64,000 bases of DNA from Fluviirhizobium alvei (GTDB lineage Bacteria; Pseudomonadota; Alphaproteobacteria; Rhizobiales; Rhizobiaceae), in contig NZ_JAUOZU010000012.1 in NCBI RefSeq assembly GCF_030551875.1, positions 62,001 to 126,000 on the forward strand. Reading direction: 5' to 3'. Below are positions 26,925 to 36,231 of the stretch, in pieces. Every line of letters begins with the position of its first letter. Positions within the stretch are counted from its first letter, which is position 1. The notes beneath the pieces were generated by a model. The model was not told where the DNA came from, did no database searches, and worked only from the letters and a program-made list of their open reading frames with translations. Made by a program: the position numbers and the translations under genes.

Positions 26925-28328
26925 ATGGATATCTCCGATTTCAGACATTGGTCACATCGTGCTGCCGACTGGGGTGCAGACTATCGCGAAACAGTCGGTG
27001 AGAAGCCAGTACGGGCGCAGACGAAGCCGGGCGATATTGCGGGACAGATAGAAAAAAGCCCGCCGGAAGCTGGCGAGCCGATGGAAACGATCTTTGCCGA
27101 TTTCGAACGGATCGTCCCGCCCGGGCTGACACATTGGCAGCATCCCCGCTTCTTTGCCTATTTCCCGGCCAATGCAGCGCCTGTTTCCGTCATCGCCGAT
27201 TATCTGGTGACCGCCGTCGCTGCCCAATGCATGCTCTGGCAGACATCTCCAGCTGCCACCGAAATGGAAACGGTCGTGCTCGACTGGCTGCGGCAGGCAC
27301 TAGGCCTGAGTGACGGCTTTGCCGGCGTGATCCAGGATTCGGCCTCTTCGGCGACGCTTGCTGCCGTTCTCGTCATGCGTGAACGTGCCCTTGGCTGGAA
27401 GGGCAACACGGACGGCCTGGCCAATCATGCGCCGGTCCGCATCTATGCGACCAAGGAGGTGCATACCTCGATCGACCGGGCGATCTGGATCTCGGGCGTC
27501 GGGCAGGCCAATCTGGTCCGTATCCCGACAAAGGGGCCGCTGAAGGGCATGGACCCAGAGGCGCTCGATCGCGCAATCGAAGCCGATCGTGCAGCGGGAC
27601 TTCTCCCCGCCGGCGTGATTGCCTGTGTCGGCGGCACCTCGGTTGGCGCCTGCGATCCGATCGGCGACGTTGCGGCAGTTGCGCAGAAACACGGCTTGTA
27701 TCTGCATGTGGATGCCGCCTGGGCGGGATCGGCCATGATCTGCCCCGAATTCTGCGCACTCTGGGAAGGTATCGATGCGGCCGATTCCATCGTCTTCAAT
27801 CCGCACAAATGGCTGGGCGCGCAGTTCGATTGCTCGGTGCAGTTCCTGAAGACGCCTGCCGAACAGGTGCGTACGCTCGCGATCCAGCCGGAATATCTGA
27901 AGACGCATGGCCATGACGGAATTATCAACTATTCGGAATGGTCGGTACCGCTCGGTCGCCGCTTCAGGGCTCTGAAACTGTGGTTCCTCATGCGCCACCA
28001 TGGTCTCGAAGGCCTTCGCGGCATGATCCGAAATCATGTCGCCTGGTCTGTCGAGCTTGCGGAACGGTTGCGCGGCGAACCCGATTTCGAGATCGTGACC
28101 GAACCGGTTCTGTCGCTCTTCTCCTTCCGCCACAAGCACGAGACGGCGCCGGACCAGCACAATATCGCGCTTGTCCAGGCCATCAATGATGATGGTCGCA
28201 TCTACCTGACCCAGACCCGCGTCGATGATGCGATCGCCATTCGCTTTCAGGCCGGTCAGTTCGACATGACCCGTGCAGATATGGAAACGGCCTTCGAGGT
28301 GATCACCGAGATCGCGCGCCGGCTGTAA
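26925..28328 (+). CDS. PLP-dependent decarboxylase, aromatic-L-amino-acid type
   Basis: This is a 467-residue group II decarboxylase. The PLP-binding Lys295 is in FNPHKWLGAQ, the ring-stacking His180 in KEVHTSID and Asp263 in HVDAAWAG. The N-terminal HWQHPRFFAYFPANA segment matches aromatic amino-acid decarboxylases, which make tryptamine, tyramine or similar amines. Bacterial relatives vary in substrate (Trp, Tyr, Phe, Dopa), so no narrower name is justified. It is divergent from the Cys-rich secreted-protein gene across a 197-base spacer. Confidence 0.9.
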   Translation: MDISDFRHWSHRAADWGADYRETVGEKPVRAQTKPGDIAGQIEKSPPEAGEPMETIFADFERIVPPGLTHWQHPRFFAYFPANAAPVSVIADYLVTAVAAQCMLWQTSPAATEMETVVLDWLRQALGLSDGFAGVIQDSASSATLAAVLVMRERALGWKGNTDGLANHAPVRIYATKEVHTSIDRAIWISGVGQANLVRIPTKGPLKGMDPEALDRAIEADRAAGLLPAGVIACVGGTSVGACDPIGDVAAVAQKHGLYLHVDAAWAGSAMICPEFCALWEGIDAADSIVFNPHKWLGAQFDCSVQFLKTPAEQVRTLAIQPEYLKTHGHDGIINYSEWSVPLGRRFRALKLWFLMRHHGLEGLRGMIRNHVAWSVELAERLRGEPDFEIVTEPVLSLFSFRHKHETAPDQHNIALVQAINDDGRIYLTQTRVDDAIAIRFQAGQFDMTRADMETAFEVITEIARRL

Positions 28329-28360
28329 GGGAGGCGCATTAGGCCTCTCATCCGAAGAGC

Positions 28361-29293
28361 TCAGATCACCTTGCGGAAATAGTCGATCGTGCGGCGCAAG
28401 CCTTCCCGCAGAGGCACCTGCGGTTCCCAATCGAGATATTCCTTGGCCCGGGAAATATCCGGGCAACGCTGCATCGGATCGTCCTCCGGCAGTGGCATAT
28501 TGACCAGCTTCGATCGTGAGCCGGTCTCTTCCAGAACGATTTCGGCCAGTTCCAGAATGGTGAACTCACCCGGATTGCCAATATTGACCGGAAAACTCAC
28601 ATGGTCCGGTGCATTCATGAGCCGGATCATCGCCTCGATCAGATCATCGCGGTAGCAGAAGGAGCGCGTCTGGCCACCATCGCCATAAATGGTGATATCC
28701 TCGCCCTTCAATGCCTGGATGATGAAATTCGAAACGACGCGCCCGTCTTCGGGATGCATCCCCGGCCCATAGGTGTTGAAGATGCGGGCGACCCGGACAT
28801 TGACGCCACGCGAGCGCTGGTAATCGTAAAGGCAGGTCTCTGCGCCACGCTTGCCCTCGTCATAGCAGGAGCGGATGCCGATGGTGTTGACATTGCCCCA
28901 ATAGGTTTCTGGCTGCGGATGCACATGCGGATCGCCATAGACTTCCGACGTAGAGGCCTGCAGCACCTTGGCGCCGGTGCGTTCGGCGAGCCTCAGGATG
29001 TTGATCGTGCCGAGGATGGAGGTCTCGAACGTATAGACGGGGTCCATCTGGTAATGGACCGGCGAAGCCGGACAAGCGAGATTGTAGATCTCGTCAAATT
29101 CGCCATCAAACGGCTCGACCACCGACTGTTCGACGACCCGAAACCGGTTCGAACTCTGCAAGGCAGCGATGTTTCGGGGATTGCCGGTGAAATAATTGTC
29201 GAGACATGTCACCTCGGCATCGGCCGCCAACAGTCTCTCGCAGAGGTGGGCGCCGAGAAAGCCGGCGCCACCGGTGACCAAGATTTTCTTCAT
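28361..29293 (-). CDS. UDP-glucuronate decarboxylase-like SDR (UDP-xylose synthase type)
   Basis: This is a 310-residue extended short-chain dehydrogenase. The NAD-binding GxxGxxG is in [29 protein letters not shown] follows, and the active site is Thr/Ser in ASTSEVYG with YxxxK in [10 protein letters not shown]. The CYDEGKR and [23 protein letters not shown] sequences are characteristic of UDP-glucuronate decarboxylases, which make UDP-xylose for surface polysaccharides. The start at 29293 follows GGACAGG; an ATG seven codons upstream lacks a ribosome site. It is convergent with the decarboxylase gene. Confidence 0.88.
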   Translation of the reverse strand: MKKILVTGGAGFLGAHLCERLLAADAEVTCLDNYFTGNPRNIAALQSSNRFRVVEQSVVEPFDGEFDEIYNLACPASPVHYQMDPVYTFETSILGTINILRLAERTGAKVLQASTSEVYGDPHVHPQPETYWGNVNTIGIRSCYDEGKRGAETCLYDYQRSRGVNVRVARIFNTYGPGMHPEDGRVVSNFIIQALKGEDITIYGDGGQTRSFCYRDDLIEAMIRLMNAPDHVSFPVNIGNPGEFTILELAEIVLEETGSRSKLVNMPLPEDDPMQRCPDISRAKEYLDWEPQVPLREGLRRTIDYFRKVI

Positions 29294-29495
29294 TACCTGT
29301 CCATCAACTTGCATCGGCGCGGGCAGGAGCCGAATCGCGGAGAATTCAAACCGGTTTTCCCGAGGCAAGGATATGACCGAGGCCCGCGCCAAGCACAATC
29401 AGCGACGCGACGATTGTCCAACTATTTCTCCATAACGACAGGCATCACGCACTTGCCGGTTGATCGACGGACGATGGCCGCGTTAGCGTCTCTTC

Positions 29496-29993
29496 ATGGG
29501 GAATCGGGAGGTGAAGGTGTCAGACATCTACAATGGACAATGTTTCTGCGGCCAGGTGCGGTTCCGGATGCACGGCAAACCGATGTTCATTCATTGCTGC
29601 CATTGCACCGACTGCCAGCGCCAGACCGGATCGGCCTTTGCCCTCAACGGCATGATCGAAACGGAATGTCTCGAGATCACTGACGGTGAGCCTGTTGCGA
29701 CAAGAATGCGGACCGACAGCGGCTATCCGCATGACATCTACCGCTGCGACACTTGCCAGACCGCGCTCTGGAGCGACTATGGCGGCCGGCCCTGGCTGCG
29801 TTTCGTCCGCATCACCACGCTTGCGGATGGCGGCGACCTCGTTCCGGATGTGCACATCTATACCCGCTCGAAGCTGCCATGGGTCGGGCTGCCGGCAAAC
29901 GCGCAGACATTCGACGGCTATTACGATGCGAAAACGGTGTGGCCGCCAGAAGCCATGGCACGCCTCAAGGCCGCGCGCGCCAAAGCCGGCTGA
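29496..29993 (+). CDS. GFA family zinc-binding protein
   Basis: This is a 165-residue protein of the GFA/CENP-V fold, named after glutathione-dependent formaldehyde-activating enzyme. Zinc-ligand cysteines appear as GQCFCGQVRF near the N-terminus and CCHCTDCQRQTGSAF about 20 residues later, with a third pair in YRCDTCQTALW. The catalytic function of most members is unproven. The start is taken at ATG 29496; a GTG six to eight codons later, closer to GGGAGG, is an alternative. Its stop abuts the convergent membrane-protein gene. Confidence 0.85.
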   Translation: MGNREVKVSDIYNGQCFCGQVRFRMHGKPMFIHCCHCTDCQRQTGSAFALNGMIETECLEITDGEPVATRMRTDSGYPHDIYRCDTCQTALWSDYGGRPWLRFVRITTLADGGDLVPDVHIYTRSKLPWVGLPANAQTFDGYYDAKTVWPPEAMARLKAARAKAG

Positions 29994-30365
29994 TCATCTT
30001 TTTACCCTGCGGCCATAAAGCTTCGCGGTCCAGGCGAACCACAGGCCGGGAACCGCAATCAGGATAAAGAAGGGCAGAGCGAGCTTGACCGCGATGAGGT
30101 TGTTGCGCGGCCCAACCTCCGTGCCCGTGGCATCGAGGCAGACCATGCGGATGCCCTTGCCGTTGCTGCCGGTGGTATGATCGATCTTCTGCCCTTCACC
30201 GCAAAGAATTCGTCCCATCGCGGTTGAAGATCGCAGGCTGTTGCCCGCGACCTTGTAGAGAATACCGCTTGCGGCAAAACCCATGACCAGCGCGATCAGG
30301 ACCATGACAATCGACAGATAGATGCGTCCGCGCGTCGTTATGAGTGTGGCGTCGTTTACCGCCAT
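29994..30365 (-). CDS. two-helix membrane protein of unknown function
   Basis: This is a 123-residue protein with one transmembrane helix at about 18-40 (IVMVLIALVMGFAASGILY) and a second at about 92-112 (LALPFFILIAVPGLWFAW). The 50-residue loop between them holds two Cys (ILCGEGQ and MVCLDATG) and is probably periplasmic. The family is not recognised. It starts eight bases after the YegP-like stop on the same strand, so the two may be co-transcribed. Confidence 0.6.
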   Translation of the reverse strand: MAVNDATLITTRGRIYLSIVMVLIALVMGFAASGILYKVAGNSLRSSTAMGRILCGEGQKIDHTTGSNGKGIRMVCLDATGTEVGPRNNLIAVKLALPFFILIAVPGLWFAWTAKLYGRRVKR

Positions 30366-30372
30366 GACGCGA

Positions 30373-30744
30373 TCAATCGCCGGTTTCGTCGATCACCGGG
30401 GCGCCGGGCGCGTTCTTCTTCACCGATTCAACACAGTTCTTGGCGCCTGCCTTGGCAGAATAGGTTTCCGAACGCATCATCGTCTGGCCATTGGCTGCAA
30501 CGAAACGGACGAAGGTTTCGCCATTCTTGGCTTCAGCAAGCTCGAAACGGTAGCCTTTGGCGGCCTCACCGGTCGCAAGATCGGCAGTCGCAGCCGCGGG
30601 CGCATTCTTCTTGACCGATTCCACGCAGTTCTTGGCGCTGGCGCGGGATTTGTAATTCTCCGACCAGATCATGATTTCGGAGTTGTAGAGAAACTGGACG
30701 CGGAACTCTTTGTTGGCTGCCTTCACGATCTTGAACTTGTGCAT
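30373..30744 (-). CDS. YegP-like protein with two DUF1508 repeats
   Basis: This 123-residue protein contains two tandem copies of a domain of about 50 residues: KFKIVKAANKEFRVQFLYNS with SENYKSRASAKNCVESVKKNA, and YRFELAEAKNGETFVRFVAA with SETYSAKAGAKNCVESVKKNA. This is the YegP/DUF1508 arrangement, a small beta-alpha fold of unknown function, often in stress or phase-dependent genes. The start at 30744 gives MHKFKIVK, the family N-terminus. Confidence 0.88.
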   Translation of the reverse strand: MHKFKIVKAANKEFRVQFLYNSEIMIWSENYKSRASAKNCVESVKKNAPAAATADLATGEAAKGYRFELAEAKNGETFVRFVAANGQTMMRSETYSAKAGAKNCVESVKKNAPGAPVIDETGD

Positions 30745-30855
30745 TGCATTCACTCCCAATCGCGCGATTTCTCGCCTGCCACGATACATCTCTAAAATGT
30801 GTAATAGACAGTCGGGGACGAAGCAAGGCCGCCGGATACGGCTCGGCTTGCAGGA

Positions 30856-32061
30856 TCAAGCGATCCGTATCTCTGTACCCAAGTCGTCGGGGATCGCCTG
30901 ATCATCGCAATCGACTTCGATGCGATTGCGGCCATTATGCTTGGCACCATAGAGCGCCCTGTCTGCCCGCTCCAGCAGATGATCGAATGTACCGGAAGAG
31001 CCATTGGCGGCGACGCCGAGGCTGGCGGTCACATAGGGCGATGTCGCCGTTCCACCGTTGCGGATATGCAGCGCCTCGATGGCATGGCGGATCCGCTCCG
31101 CCAGATCGGCTGCCTCCCCGAGATCAACACCCGGCACCAACACCAGCATTTCCTCGCCGCCATAGCGGAAGACCTTGCCCCGATCTCCCACCAGCGATGC
31201 CACGCAACGGCTGACCTCGCGCAGGCAGCCATCGCCCTCGACATGGCCGTGGCGATCATTGAACAGCTTGAAATGATCGATATCGAACAGGATGGCCGCA
31301 ATGGCTTGCGGCTGCTTGCCGGGCGCCCAATGTTCTTCGCTGAAGCGATTGAGGCTGCGGCGATTGAGAAGTCCGGTCAGTTCATCCCGCTCGGCATTGT
31401 AGCGCAACTGGTCCTGCAGCAAGGTTCCGCGCAGGCGGTGAAGGAAATTCATGCGGTCGGTATATTCGAGATAATAGGCGCCGGCGGCCATGAAGACGGC
31501 GGCGGTGAGCACGAAGGAGAGGATGCTCGAATAGGTGAGATCATCAAATTTTCCCGCCATCGTCACCGTATGGATGGTGGTCATCAGCGTCAGGCCCAGG
31601 AGGGCGACCGGAAAACGCGGCCTCAGGACGATGACGAAGAACATCAGGGCCGCGACATTGCCGTTCTGATAGGTGAAGAGGTTGCCACCATGGGTTTCGC
31701 TGGCAATAACCATCGGCAGAAACGAACCGACGACGCCCGTCCAGAGCGTCAGAAGATCGTAGCGGATCGCAGAGGTCTTTCGCATGACAAGAGCCAGCCC
31801 GATGAGCGCACCGGGTGCAAAGATGGCGACGCGCGCCACCAAGAGTTCGGGAAAGACATCCGGCGTCAGGTTATAGTCGTCGGTGAGCTGGAACAGGTAC
31901 ATGGCAAGGCCAATGAGGGCCCAGAGCGGCGCCAGCCGCGAACGGTTGGCGGCATAGTCCTCGACGAACAGTCTCTCGATTTGCTGCTGGAAGCGGAAGA
32001 CAACCGCCCGACGCCCGATCTGGCGCTCAACGTCTTCCAATGTCACGGCGCTCATCGCCAT
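30856..32061 (-). CDS. membrane GGDEF diguanylate cyclase
   Basis: This 401-residue protein has about six transmembrane helices between residues 40 and 205 and a C-terminal GGDEF domain (DELTGLLNRRSL, then FDIDHFKLFNDRHGH). The active-site loop is GGEEM, with the usual final Phe replaced by Met; the catalytic Gly-Gly-Glu-Glu is intact, so c-di-GMP synthesis remains likely. No RxxD inhibitory site is seen upstream of the loop. The membrane part has no recognised ligand domain. It is a stand-alone gene. Confidence 0.9.
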   Translation of the reverse strand: MAMSAVTLEDVERQIGRRAVVFRFQQQIERLFVEDYAANRSRLAPLWALIGLAMYLFQLTDDYNLTPDVFPELLVARVAIFAPGALIGLALVMRKTSAIRYDLLTLWTGVVGSFLPMVIASETHGGNLFTYQNGNVAALMFFVIVLRPRFPVALLGLTLMTTIHTVTMAGKFDDLTYSSILSFVLTAAVFMAAGAYYLEYTDRMNFLHRLRGTLLQDQLRYNAERDELTGLLNRRSLNRFSEEHWAPGKQPQAIAAILFDIDHFKLFNDRHGHVEGDGCLREVSRCVASLVGDRGKVFRYGGEEMLVLVPGVDLGEAADLAERIRHAIEALHIRNGGTATSPYVTASLGVAANGSSGTFDHLLERADRALYGAKHNGRNRIEVDCDDQAIPDDLGTEIRIA

Positions 32062-32163
32062 CCCCGTCTGTCATGCCTATGGGTCTACAGTAGGGCGCAA
32101 GTCTGAATAAGGGGTTTCGGTTTATGAGCGACTTCTGATGGTAAGATCGCCAGATTCCGGCGC

Positions 32164-32192
32164 TTGACATTCATCCAAATATTTGGATGATT
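32164..32192 (+). promoter_or_regulatory. promoter with palindromic ArsR operator
   Basis: TTGACA (32164-32169), a 17-base spacer and ATGATT (32187-32192) form a sigma-70-like promoter. The spacer region contains the 20-base perfect palindrome TCATCCAAATATTTGGATGA (32171-32190), a likely autoregulatory site of the ArsR protein. Transcription would begin at or next to the start codon. Confidence 0.68.
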
Positions 32193-32199
32193 TAAATCC

Positions 32200-32520
32200 A
32201 TGAATGATTCAGCGCGCTTCAAGGTCCTTGCGGACGTCCACCGACAGGCGATCGTCGAACATTTGTCGGCGGGACCGGCGACCGTTGTCGAATTGACCAA
32301 AGTGCTGGGAATAAGCCAACCGGCGGTTTCCCATCATCTGAAACTGATGCGCCAGGCCCAGTTGGTGCGCTTTGCGCCTTCCGGTGCCAGCAACGTCTAC
32401 CAGATAGATCCCGCTGGGCTCGCAGCAATGCGGGCATGGCTCGACCAACATTGGAGCCGCGCACTGGCGGCCTATCAGGACAGTTTCGAGGATGTGACTG
32501 ATAAAGATGCGACAGATTGA
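32200..32520 (+). CDS. ArsR family transcriptional regulator
   Basis: This is a 106-residue winged-helix repressor. The recognition region GISQPAVSHHLKLMRQAQLV and the preceding FKVLADVHRQAIVEHL are typical of the SdpR-like ArsR subgroup, which usually lacks a metal site; no CxC metal motif is present. The effector is therefore probably not a metal. It overlaps the SRPBCC gene by 14 bases. A palindromic operator lies in its promoter, and the transcript appears leaderless (no ribosome site before the ATG). Confidence 0.92.
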   Translation: MNDSARFKVLADVHRQAIVEHLSAGPATVVELTKVLGISQPAVSHHLKLMRQAQLVRFAPSGASNVYQIDPAGLAAMRAWLDQHWSRALAAYQDSFEDVTDKDATD

Positions 32521-32986
32521 CCCGGCCCCCATCCGCAAGGAATTTGTGGTCCGCGCTCCGATAGCGCGCGCCTTCTCTACTTTCTTCGATAACATGCATC
32601 TGTGGAGCCCAAAGACGCACACGCTGTCGGGCGGAGAACGCGGCAACCTCTTTGTCGAGCCCAGGGTCGGCGGCCGCTGGTATGAGATCGATCGGAACGG
32701 CCAGGAATGCGATTGGGGCGTGGTTCTTGAGTGGGATCCGCCGCATGGCGCCCTCATGCTCTGGCAGATCGATTCCAGCTTTCGTTATGACCCGACCGTG
32801 CGCACCGAGGTATCCGTTCGTTTCGAGGAAATCGGCGGCGGACGGACGAAGGTGACATTCGAACATCGCAAGCTCGCATCGCTGGGCGGCGATACTGTCC
32901 GCACGCGCGGCATCCTCGATGGCGACAATGGTTGGGGCGGTGCGCTCGAAAACTACAAACGTCTGATTATGGGAGACAATGGATGA
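32507..32986 (+). CDS. SRPBCC / AHSA1-like domain protein
   Basis: This is a 159-residue START/Bet v 1-like fold protein (FVVRAPIARAFSTFFD, RVGGRWYEIDRNGQECDWGVVLEWDPPHG, FEEIGGGRTKVTFEHR), similar to the AHSA1/activator group that is often paired with ArsR repressors. Such proteins bind hydrophobic ligands in a cavity. It overlaps both neighbours (14 bases with arsR, ATGA with the membrane gene), so all three are one operon. The ligand is unknown. Confidence 0.9.
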   Translation: MRQIDPAPIRKEFVVRAPIARAFSTFFDNMHLWSPKTHTLSGGERGNLFVEPRVGGRWYEIDRNGQECDWGVVLEWDPPHGALMLWQIDSSFRYDPTVRTEVSVRFEEIGGGRTKVTFEHRKLASLGGDTVRTRGILDGDNGWGGALENYKRLIMGDNG

Positions 32987-33348
32987 AAATTGCCCGTTAC
33001 GCCTTCGCGATCCTGTTGGGCCTCAGCGGCCTCGGTCACTCGGTCGGAACATTTCTTTTCTACACACCGGGCACGGACGTTTTCGTCTGGTCGCTTGCCG
33101 CGAGCGCCTTTGTTGTAGCGGTCATTATCTTCAATCTCTTTGCGCTGTCAGGCCGTCCGGAGCATCTGATTGTGGCAACCGGAGCGGCGCTGGTCTGGAT
33201 CGGTCTGGTTTTCGGCTTTGGTCAGGCGATCGGCAACCTGCTTGATCCGCGCATCCTGATGCATGCTGTCGCAGCAGGAGGACTGGTTGCGGTCAACGTC
33301 ATCGAACTGGTTCGCGGTCAGCGGAATGCCGCCCTTCCGGCGGTATAG
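32983..33348 (+). CDS. small four-helix membrane protein
   Basis: This 121-residue protein has four hydrophobic segments (AFAILLGLSGLGHSVGTFLF, LAASAFVVAVIIFNLFAL, LIVATGAALVWIGLVFGFG, LMHAVAAGGLVAVNVIELV), probably a DoxX-like or DUF-type membrane protein. It begins within the SRPBCC stop codon (ATGA). Its role in the ArsR operon is unknown. Eight bases separate it from the convergent ccdB. Confidence 0.75.
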   Translation: MKIARYAFAILLGLSGLGHSVGTFLFYTPGTDVFVWSLAASAFVVAVIIFNLFALSGRPEHLIVATGAALVWIGLVFGFGQAIGNLLDPRILMHAVAAGGLVAVNVIELVRGQRNAALPAV

Positions 33349-33356
33349 GCAGGCTC

Positions 33357-33656
33357 TTAAAACCCCTGAAACAGGAAATCCGTTGCCGCAACAATGCGAT
33401 CACGTTGCTGAGAAAGATCAGCAACATAGGGACCGATCTCAGAGGTGCTGATTGCGGCCATGCGCTGTGTCGCCATCACATATTGCTTGCCCGCAACCTC
33501 GAAATGCGGATTCAGGTGAGCAATGGCCCACGGCATCTGATCGACAGGGATCAGCGGCGCCACAATTCTTGTCTTCAACACATCGAGAAGATCGGCCTGC
33601 AGATCCAGTAAAAGAGTGTCATCACGCCGCAGGCGATAGACATGAAACCGAGGCAT
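33357..33656 (-). CDS. ccdB: CcdB family toxin
   Basis: This is a 99-residue CcdB-fold protein (FHVYRLRRDDTLLLDLQADLL, TRIVAPLIPVDQMPWAIAHLNPHFEVAGKQYVM), almost exactly the 101 residues of plasmid CcdB, ending RIVAATDFLFQGF. CcdB poisons DNA gyrase; the last residues (usually WGI) are critical in F-plasmid CcdB and differ here (QGF), as in many chromosomal homologues. Its start overlaps the ccdA stop by one base (TAATG), the usual coupled arrangement. Confidence 0.9.
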   Translation of the reverse strand: MPRFHVYRLRRDDTLLLDLQADLLDVLKTRIVAPLIPVDQMPWAIAHLNPHFEVAGKQYVMATQRMAAISTSEIGPYVADLSQQRDRIVAATDFLFQGF

Positions 33657-33850
33657 TAAAACTGCCGCAGATCCGCAAGTGGCAAACCGTGCTGTTCGGT
33701 ATGCTCATTTTCGCGCCTGATGGCTTCGGCGTTTTCTGCCAGCCAATTCTCATGCTGCGCAAGACGCGCGCTGTCGATATCGGCACCATCACGCGTCGAA
33801 TGATCAACCGAGTTCCTGGCATTGCCTGAATTGCTCGCGCGCTGTCGCAT
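33656..33850 (-). CDS. ccdA: CcdA-like antitoxin, N-terminal domain apparently degraded
   Basis: This is a 64-residue protein. The C-terminal half (WLAENAEAIRRENEHTEQHG then LPLADLRQF) is a textbook CcdA toxin-binding tail. The N-terminus MRQRASNSGNARNSV also matches rhizobial CcdA. The stretch between (about residues 16-34) lacks a recognisable ribbon-helix-helix, and the protein is about 15-20 residues shorter than usual (about 80). An internal deletion is the simplest reading. The toxin-neutralising part may still work while DNA binding is lost. A start at 33850 follows GGAGAAATAA. Confidence 0.72.
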   Translation of the reverse strand: MRQRASNSGNARNSVDHSTRDGADIDSARLAQHENWLAENAEAIRRENEHTEQHGLPLADLRQF

Positions 33851-33898
33851 TTATTTCTCCTGGGGCGCAGTATACCTCAGGTCGTCGAAGTCGCAAGC

Positions 33899-35719
33899 CT
33901 ACTCGTCACTCATCCGCAGTGCCGCAATAAAGGCTTCCTGCGGGATTTCGACCTTGCCGAACTGCCGCATGCGCTTCTTGCCTTCCTTCTGCTTGTCGAG
34001 CAGCTTGCGCTTGCGGGTGGCGTCGCCGCCGTAGCACTTGGCCGTCACGTCCTTGCGCAGTGCCGAGATCGTCTCGCGGGCAATGACGTTGCCGCCGATC
34101 GCCGCCTGGATCGGGATCTTGAACATATGTTTCGGGATCAGATCCTTGAGCTTTTCGCACATGTCGCGACCGCGCTTTTCCGCTGCCGAACGGTGGACCA
34201 GCATCGAAAGCGCGTCGACCGGCTCGCCGTTGACGAGGATCGACATCTTGACGAGGTTGCCTTCCTGATAATCCGTCAGGTGATAGTCGAACGAGGCATA
34301 ACCCTTCGAGATCGACTTCAGGCGATCATAGAAATCGAACACGACTTCGTTGAGCGGCAGATCATAGGTCACCATGGCGCGGGTGCCGGCATAGGTGAGT
34401 TCGACCTGGATGCCGCGGCGATCCTGGCACAGCTTGAGGACCGAGCCGAGATAATCGTCCGGCGTCATGATCGTGGCGCGGATCCACGGTTCGCGGATTT
34501 CCTTGATCTTGACGACATCCGGCATATCGGCCGGGTTATGCAGTTCGCGTTCGCTGCCATCGGTCATGGTGAGCTGATAAACGACCGAGGGGGCGGTGGC
34601 GATGAGATCGAGGTTGAACTCGCGCTCGAGACGTTCCTGGATGATTTCGAGATGCAGCAGGCCGAGGAAGCCGCAACGGAAGCCGAAGCCGAGCGCGGCG
34701 GACGATTCCATTTCGAAGGAGAAGGAAGCATCGTTGAGGCGAAGCTTGCCCATGGCGGCGCGCAGATCTTCGAAGTCGGCGGCATCGACCGGAAAGAGAC
34801 CGCAGAAGACGACCGGCTGGGCCGGCTTGAAGCCCGGCAGCGCTTCGGCCGTGGGCTTGCGATCATCGGTGATCGTGTCGCCGACGCGGGTATCGGCCAC
34901 TTCCTTGATCGAGGCGGTGATGAAGCCGACCTCGCCCGGGCCGAGTTCATCGACATTGACCATTTTCGGCGTAAGCACGCCGATCCGTTCGATGCCGTAT
35001 TTCGCATCGGTTCCCATCATGCGGATGATCTGGCCCTTCTTCATCACGCCGTCGATGACGCGGACGAGAACCATGACGCCGAGATAGGTGTCATACCAGC
35101 TGTCGACCAGCATGGCCTTGAGAGGCGCATTTTCATCGCCGATCTTCGGGGCCGGCAGACGCGTGACGATCGCCTCCAGCACATCGGGAATGCCAATGCC
35201 GGTTTTGGCGGAAATCATCACCGCATCAGACGCATCGAGGCCGATGACATCCTCGATCTGCTGCTTGATACGGTCGGGTTCCGCGGCCGGCAGATCGATC
35301 TTGTTGAGGACGGGCACGATTTCATGGTTGGCATCGAGCGCCTGATAGACATTGGCGAGCGTCTGGGCTTCGACACCCTGCGAGGCATCGACCACGAGCA
35401 GCGAGCCTTCGCAAGCGGCGAGCGACCGCGAGACTTCATAGGCGAAGTCGACATGGCCGGGCGTATCCATGAGATTGAGGATGTAGGTCTCGCCATCCTT
35501 GGCCTTGTAGTGCAGACGCACGGTCTGGGCCTTGATGGTGATGCCGCGTTCCTTCTCGATCTCCATATTGTCGAGAACCTGTTCGCTCATTTCGCGATCG
35601 GCCAGCCCGCCCGTCGTCTGGATCAGACGGTCGGCAAGGGTCGATTTCCCGTGGTCGATATGGGCCACGATCGAGAAATTGCGGATATGGGAAAGAGGAA
35701 TGCGGTTTTCTGTGCTCAT
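33899..35719 (-). CDS. lepA: elongation factor 4 (LepA), ribosome back-translocase GTPase
   Basis: This is a 606-residue translational GTPase. The P-loop is in [20 protein letters not shown], with switch/G motifs [16 protein letters not shown] and VLNKIDLP. The EF-G-like domains and the LepA-specific C-terminal domain follow ([33 protein letters not shown]). LepA acts on the ribosome, influencing initiation and elongation under stress. The start is taken at ATG 35719 ([12 protein letters not shown]); an in-frame ATG at 35731 is possible, and neither has a strong ribosome site. Confidence 0.97.
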   Translation of the reverse strand: MSTENRIPLSHIRNFSIVAHIDHGKSTLADRLIQTTGGLADREMSEQVLDNMEIEKERGITIKAQTVRLHYKAKDGETYILNLMDTPGHVDFAYEVSRSLAACEGSLLVVDASQGVEAQTLANVYQALDANHEIVPVLNKIDLPAAEPDRIKQQIEDVIGLDASDAVMISAKTGIGIPDVLEAIVTRLPAPKIGDENAPLKAMLVDSWYDTYLGVMVLVRVIDGVMKKGQIIRMMGTDAKYGIERIGVLTPKMVNVDELGPGEVGFITASIKEVADTRVGDTITDDRKPTAEALPGFKPAQPVVFCGLFPVDAADFEDLRAAMGKLRLNDASFSFEMESSAALGFGFRCGFLGLLHLEIIQERLEREFNLDLIATAPSVVYQLTMTDGSERELHNPADMPDVVKIKEIREPWIRATIMTPDDYLGSVLKLCQDRRGIQVELTYAGTRAMVTYDLPLNEVVFDFYDRLKSISKGYASFDYHLTDYQEGNLVKMSILVNGEPVDALSMLVHRSAAEKRGRDMCEKLKDLIPKHMFKIPIQAAIGGNVIARETISALRKDVTAKCYGGDATRKRKLLDKQKEGKKRMRQFGKVEIPQEAFIAALRMSDE

Positions 35720-35815
35720 GGCCGCCCGCATACAATGAAACCGGTAAAAGTGTAAAGATCAGAGCCTGCGAAAGCCGCCGAATTCAGGAGTTTCAAGCCT
35801 GCCGCTCGGCTTTCG

Positions 35816-36142
35816 TCATGGCCTGGATCGGCCGCGCCTGTATTTCTGCCAACGGCGCTCCACCCAATAAATGGCATGACGGATGGGCCTTCTCAGGCGC
35901 GGAAAATCCTGCGCCAGGAAAATCAGCCCCAGCGGCACCATCCAGAAACCCAGAACCGGCAGAAAGCCGAGGAAGCCGCCGATCACCAGAAGGATACCGA
36001 GCGGAATGCGGATGATGCGGGCGCGCGGGTTGCGAATCGCATCGAAAAACCATGACAACCACGATGGCAGCCGGCCGGATAGGGAATCCAGCTTGCGGTC
36101 CAATCGGTGGCTGTCACGGTCTGTCATCATCATCTTTCGCAT
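35816..36142 (-). CDS. small Trp-rich membrane protein
   Basis: This is a 108-residue protein (or 105 from the ATG at 36133) with a polar N-terminus (DRDSHRLDRKLDSLSGRLPSWL). One long hydrophobic stretch, probably two helices, is at about 45-85 (IPLGILLVIGGFLGFLPVLGFWMVPLGLIFLAQDF). The C-terminus is basic (RRPIRHAIYWVERRWQKYRRGR). It looks like the PGPGW-type tryptophan-rich transmembrane family. Function is unknown. Confidence 0.7.
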   Translation of the reverse strand: MRKMMMTDRDSHRLDRKLDSLSGRLPSWLSWFFDAIRNPRARIIRIPLGILLVIGGFLGFLPVLGFWMVPLGLIFLAQDFPRLRRPIRHAIYWVERRWQKYRRGRSRP

Positions 36143-36231
36143 CCTGTTCGAATGACAGATAGGAATGCTGGGGCCGGGTTTCCAGCATTGGGCTTGTCGC
36201 GGCGGCTGCAGCCGGCTCGCGAAGGCCGCAT

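Noticed and set aside
34127-35755. Long open frame of 542 codons on the plus strand opposite lepA
   Set aside because: Antisense to a confidently identified gene; His/Asp/Arg-rich shadow composition.
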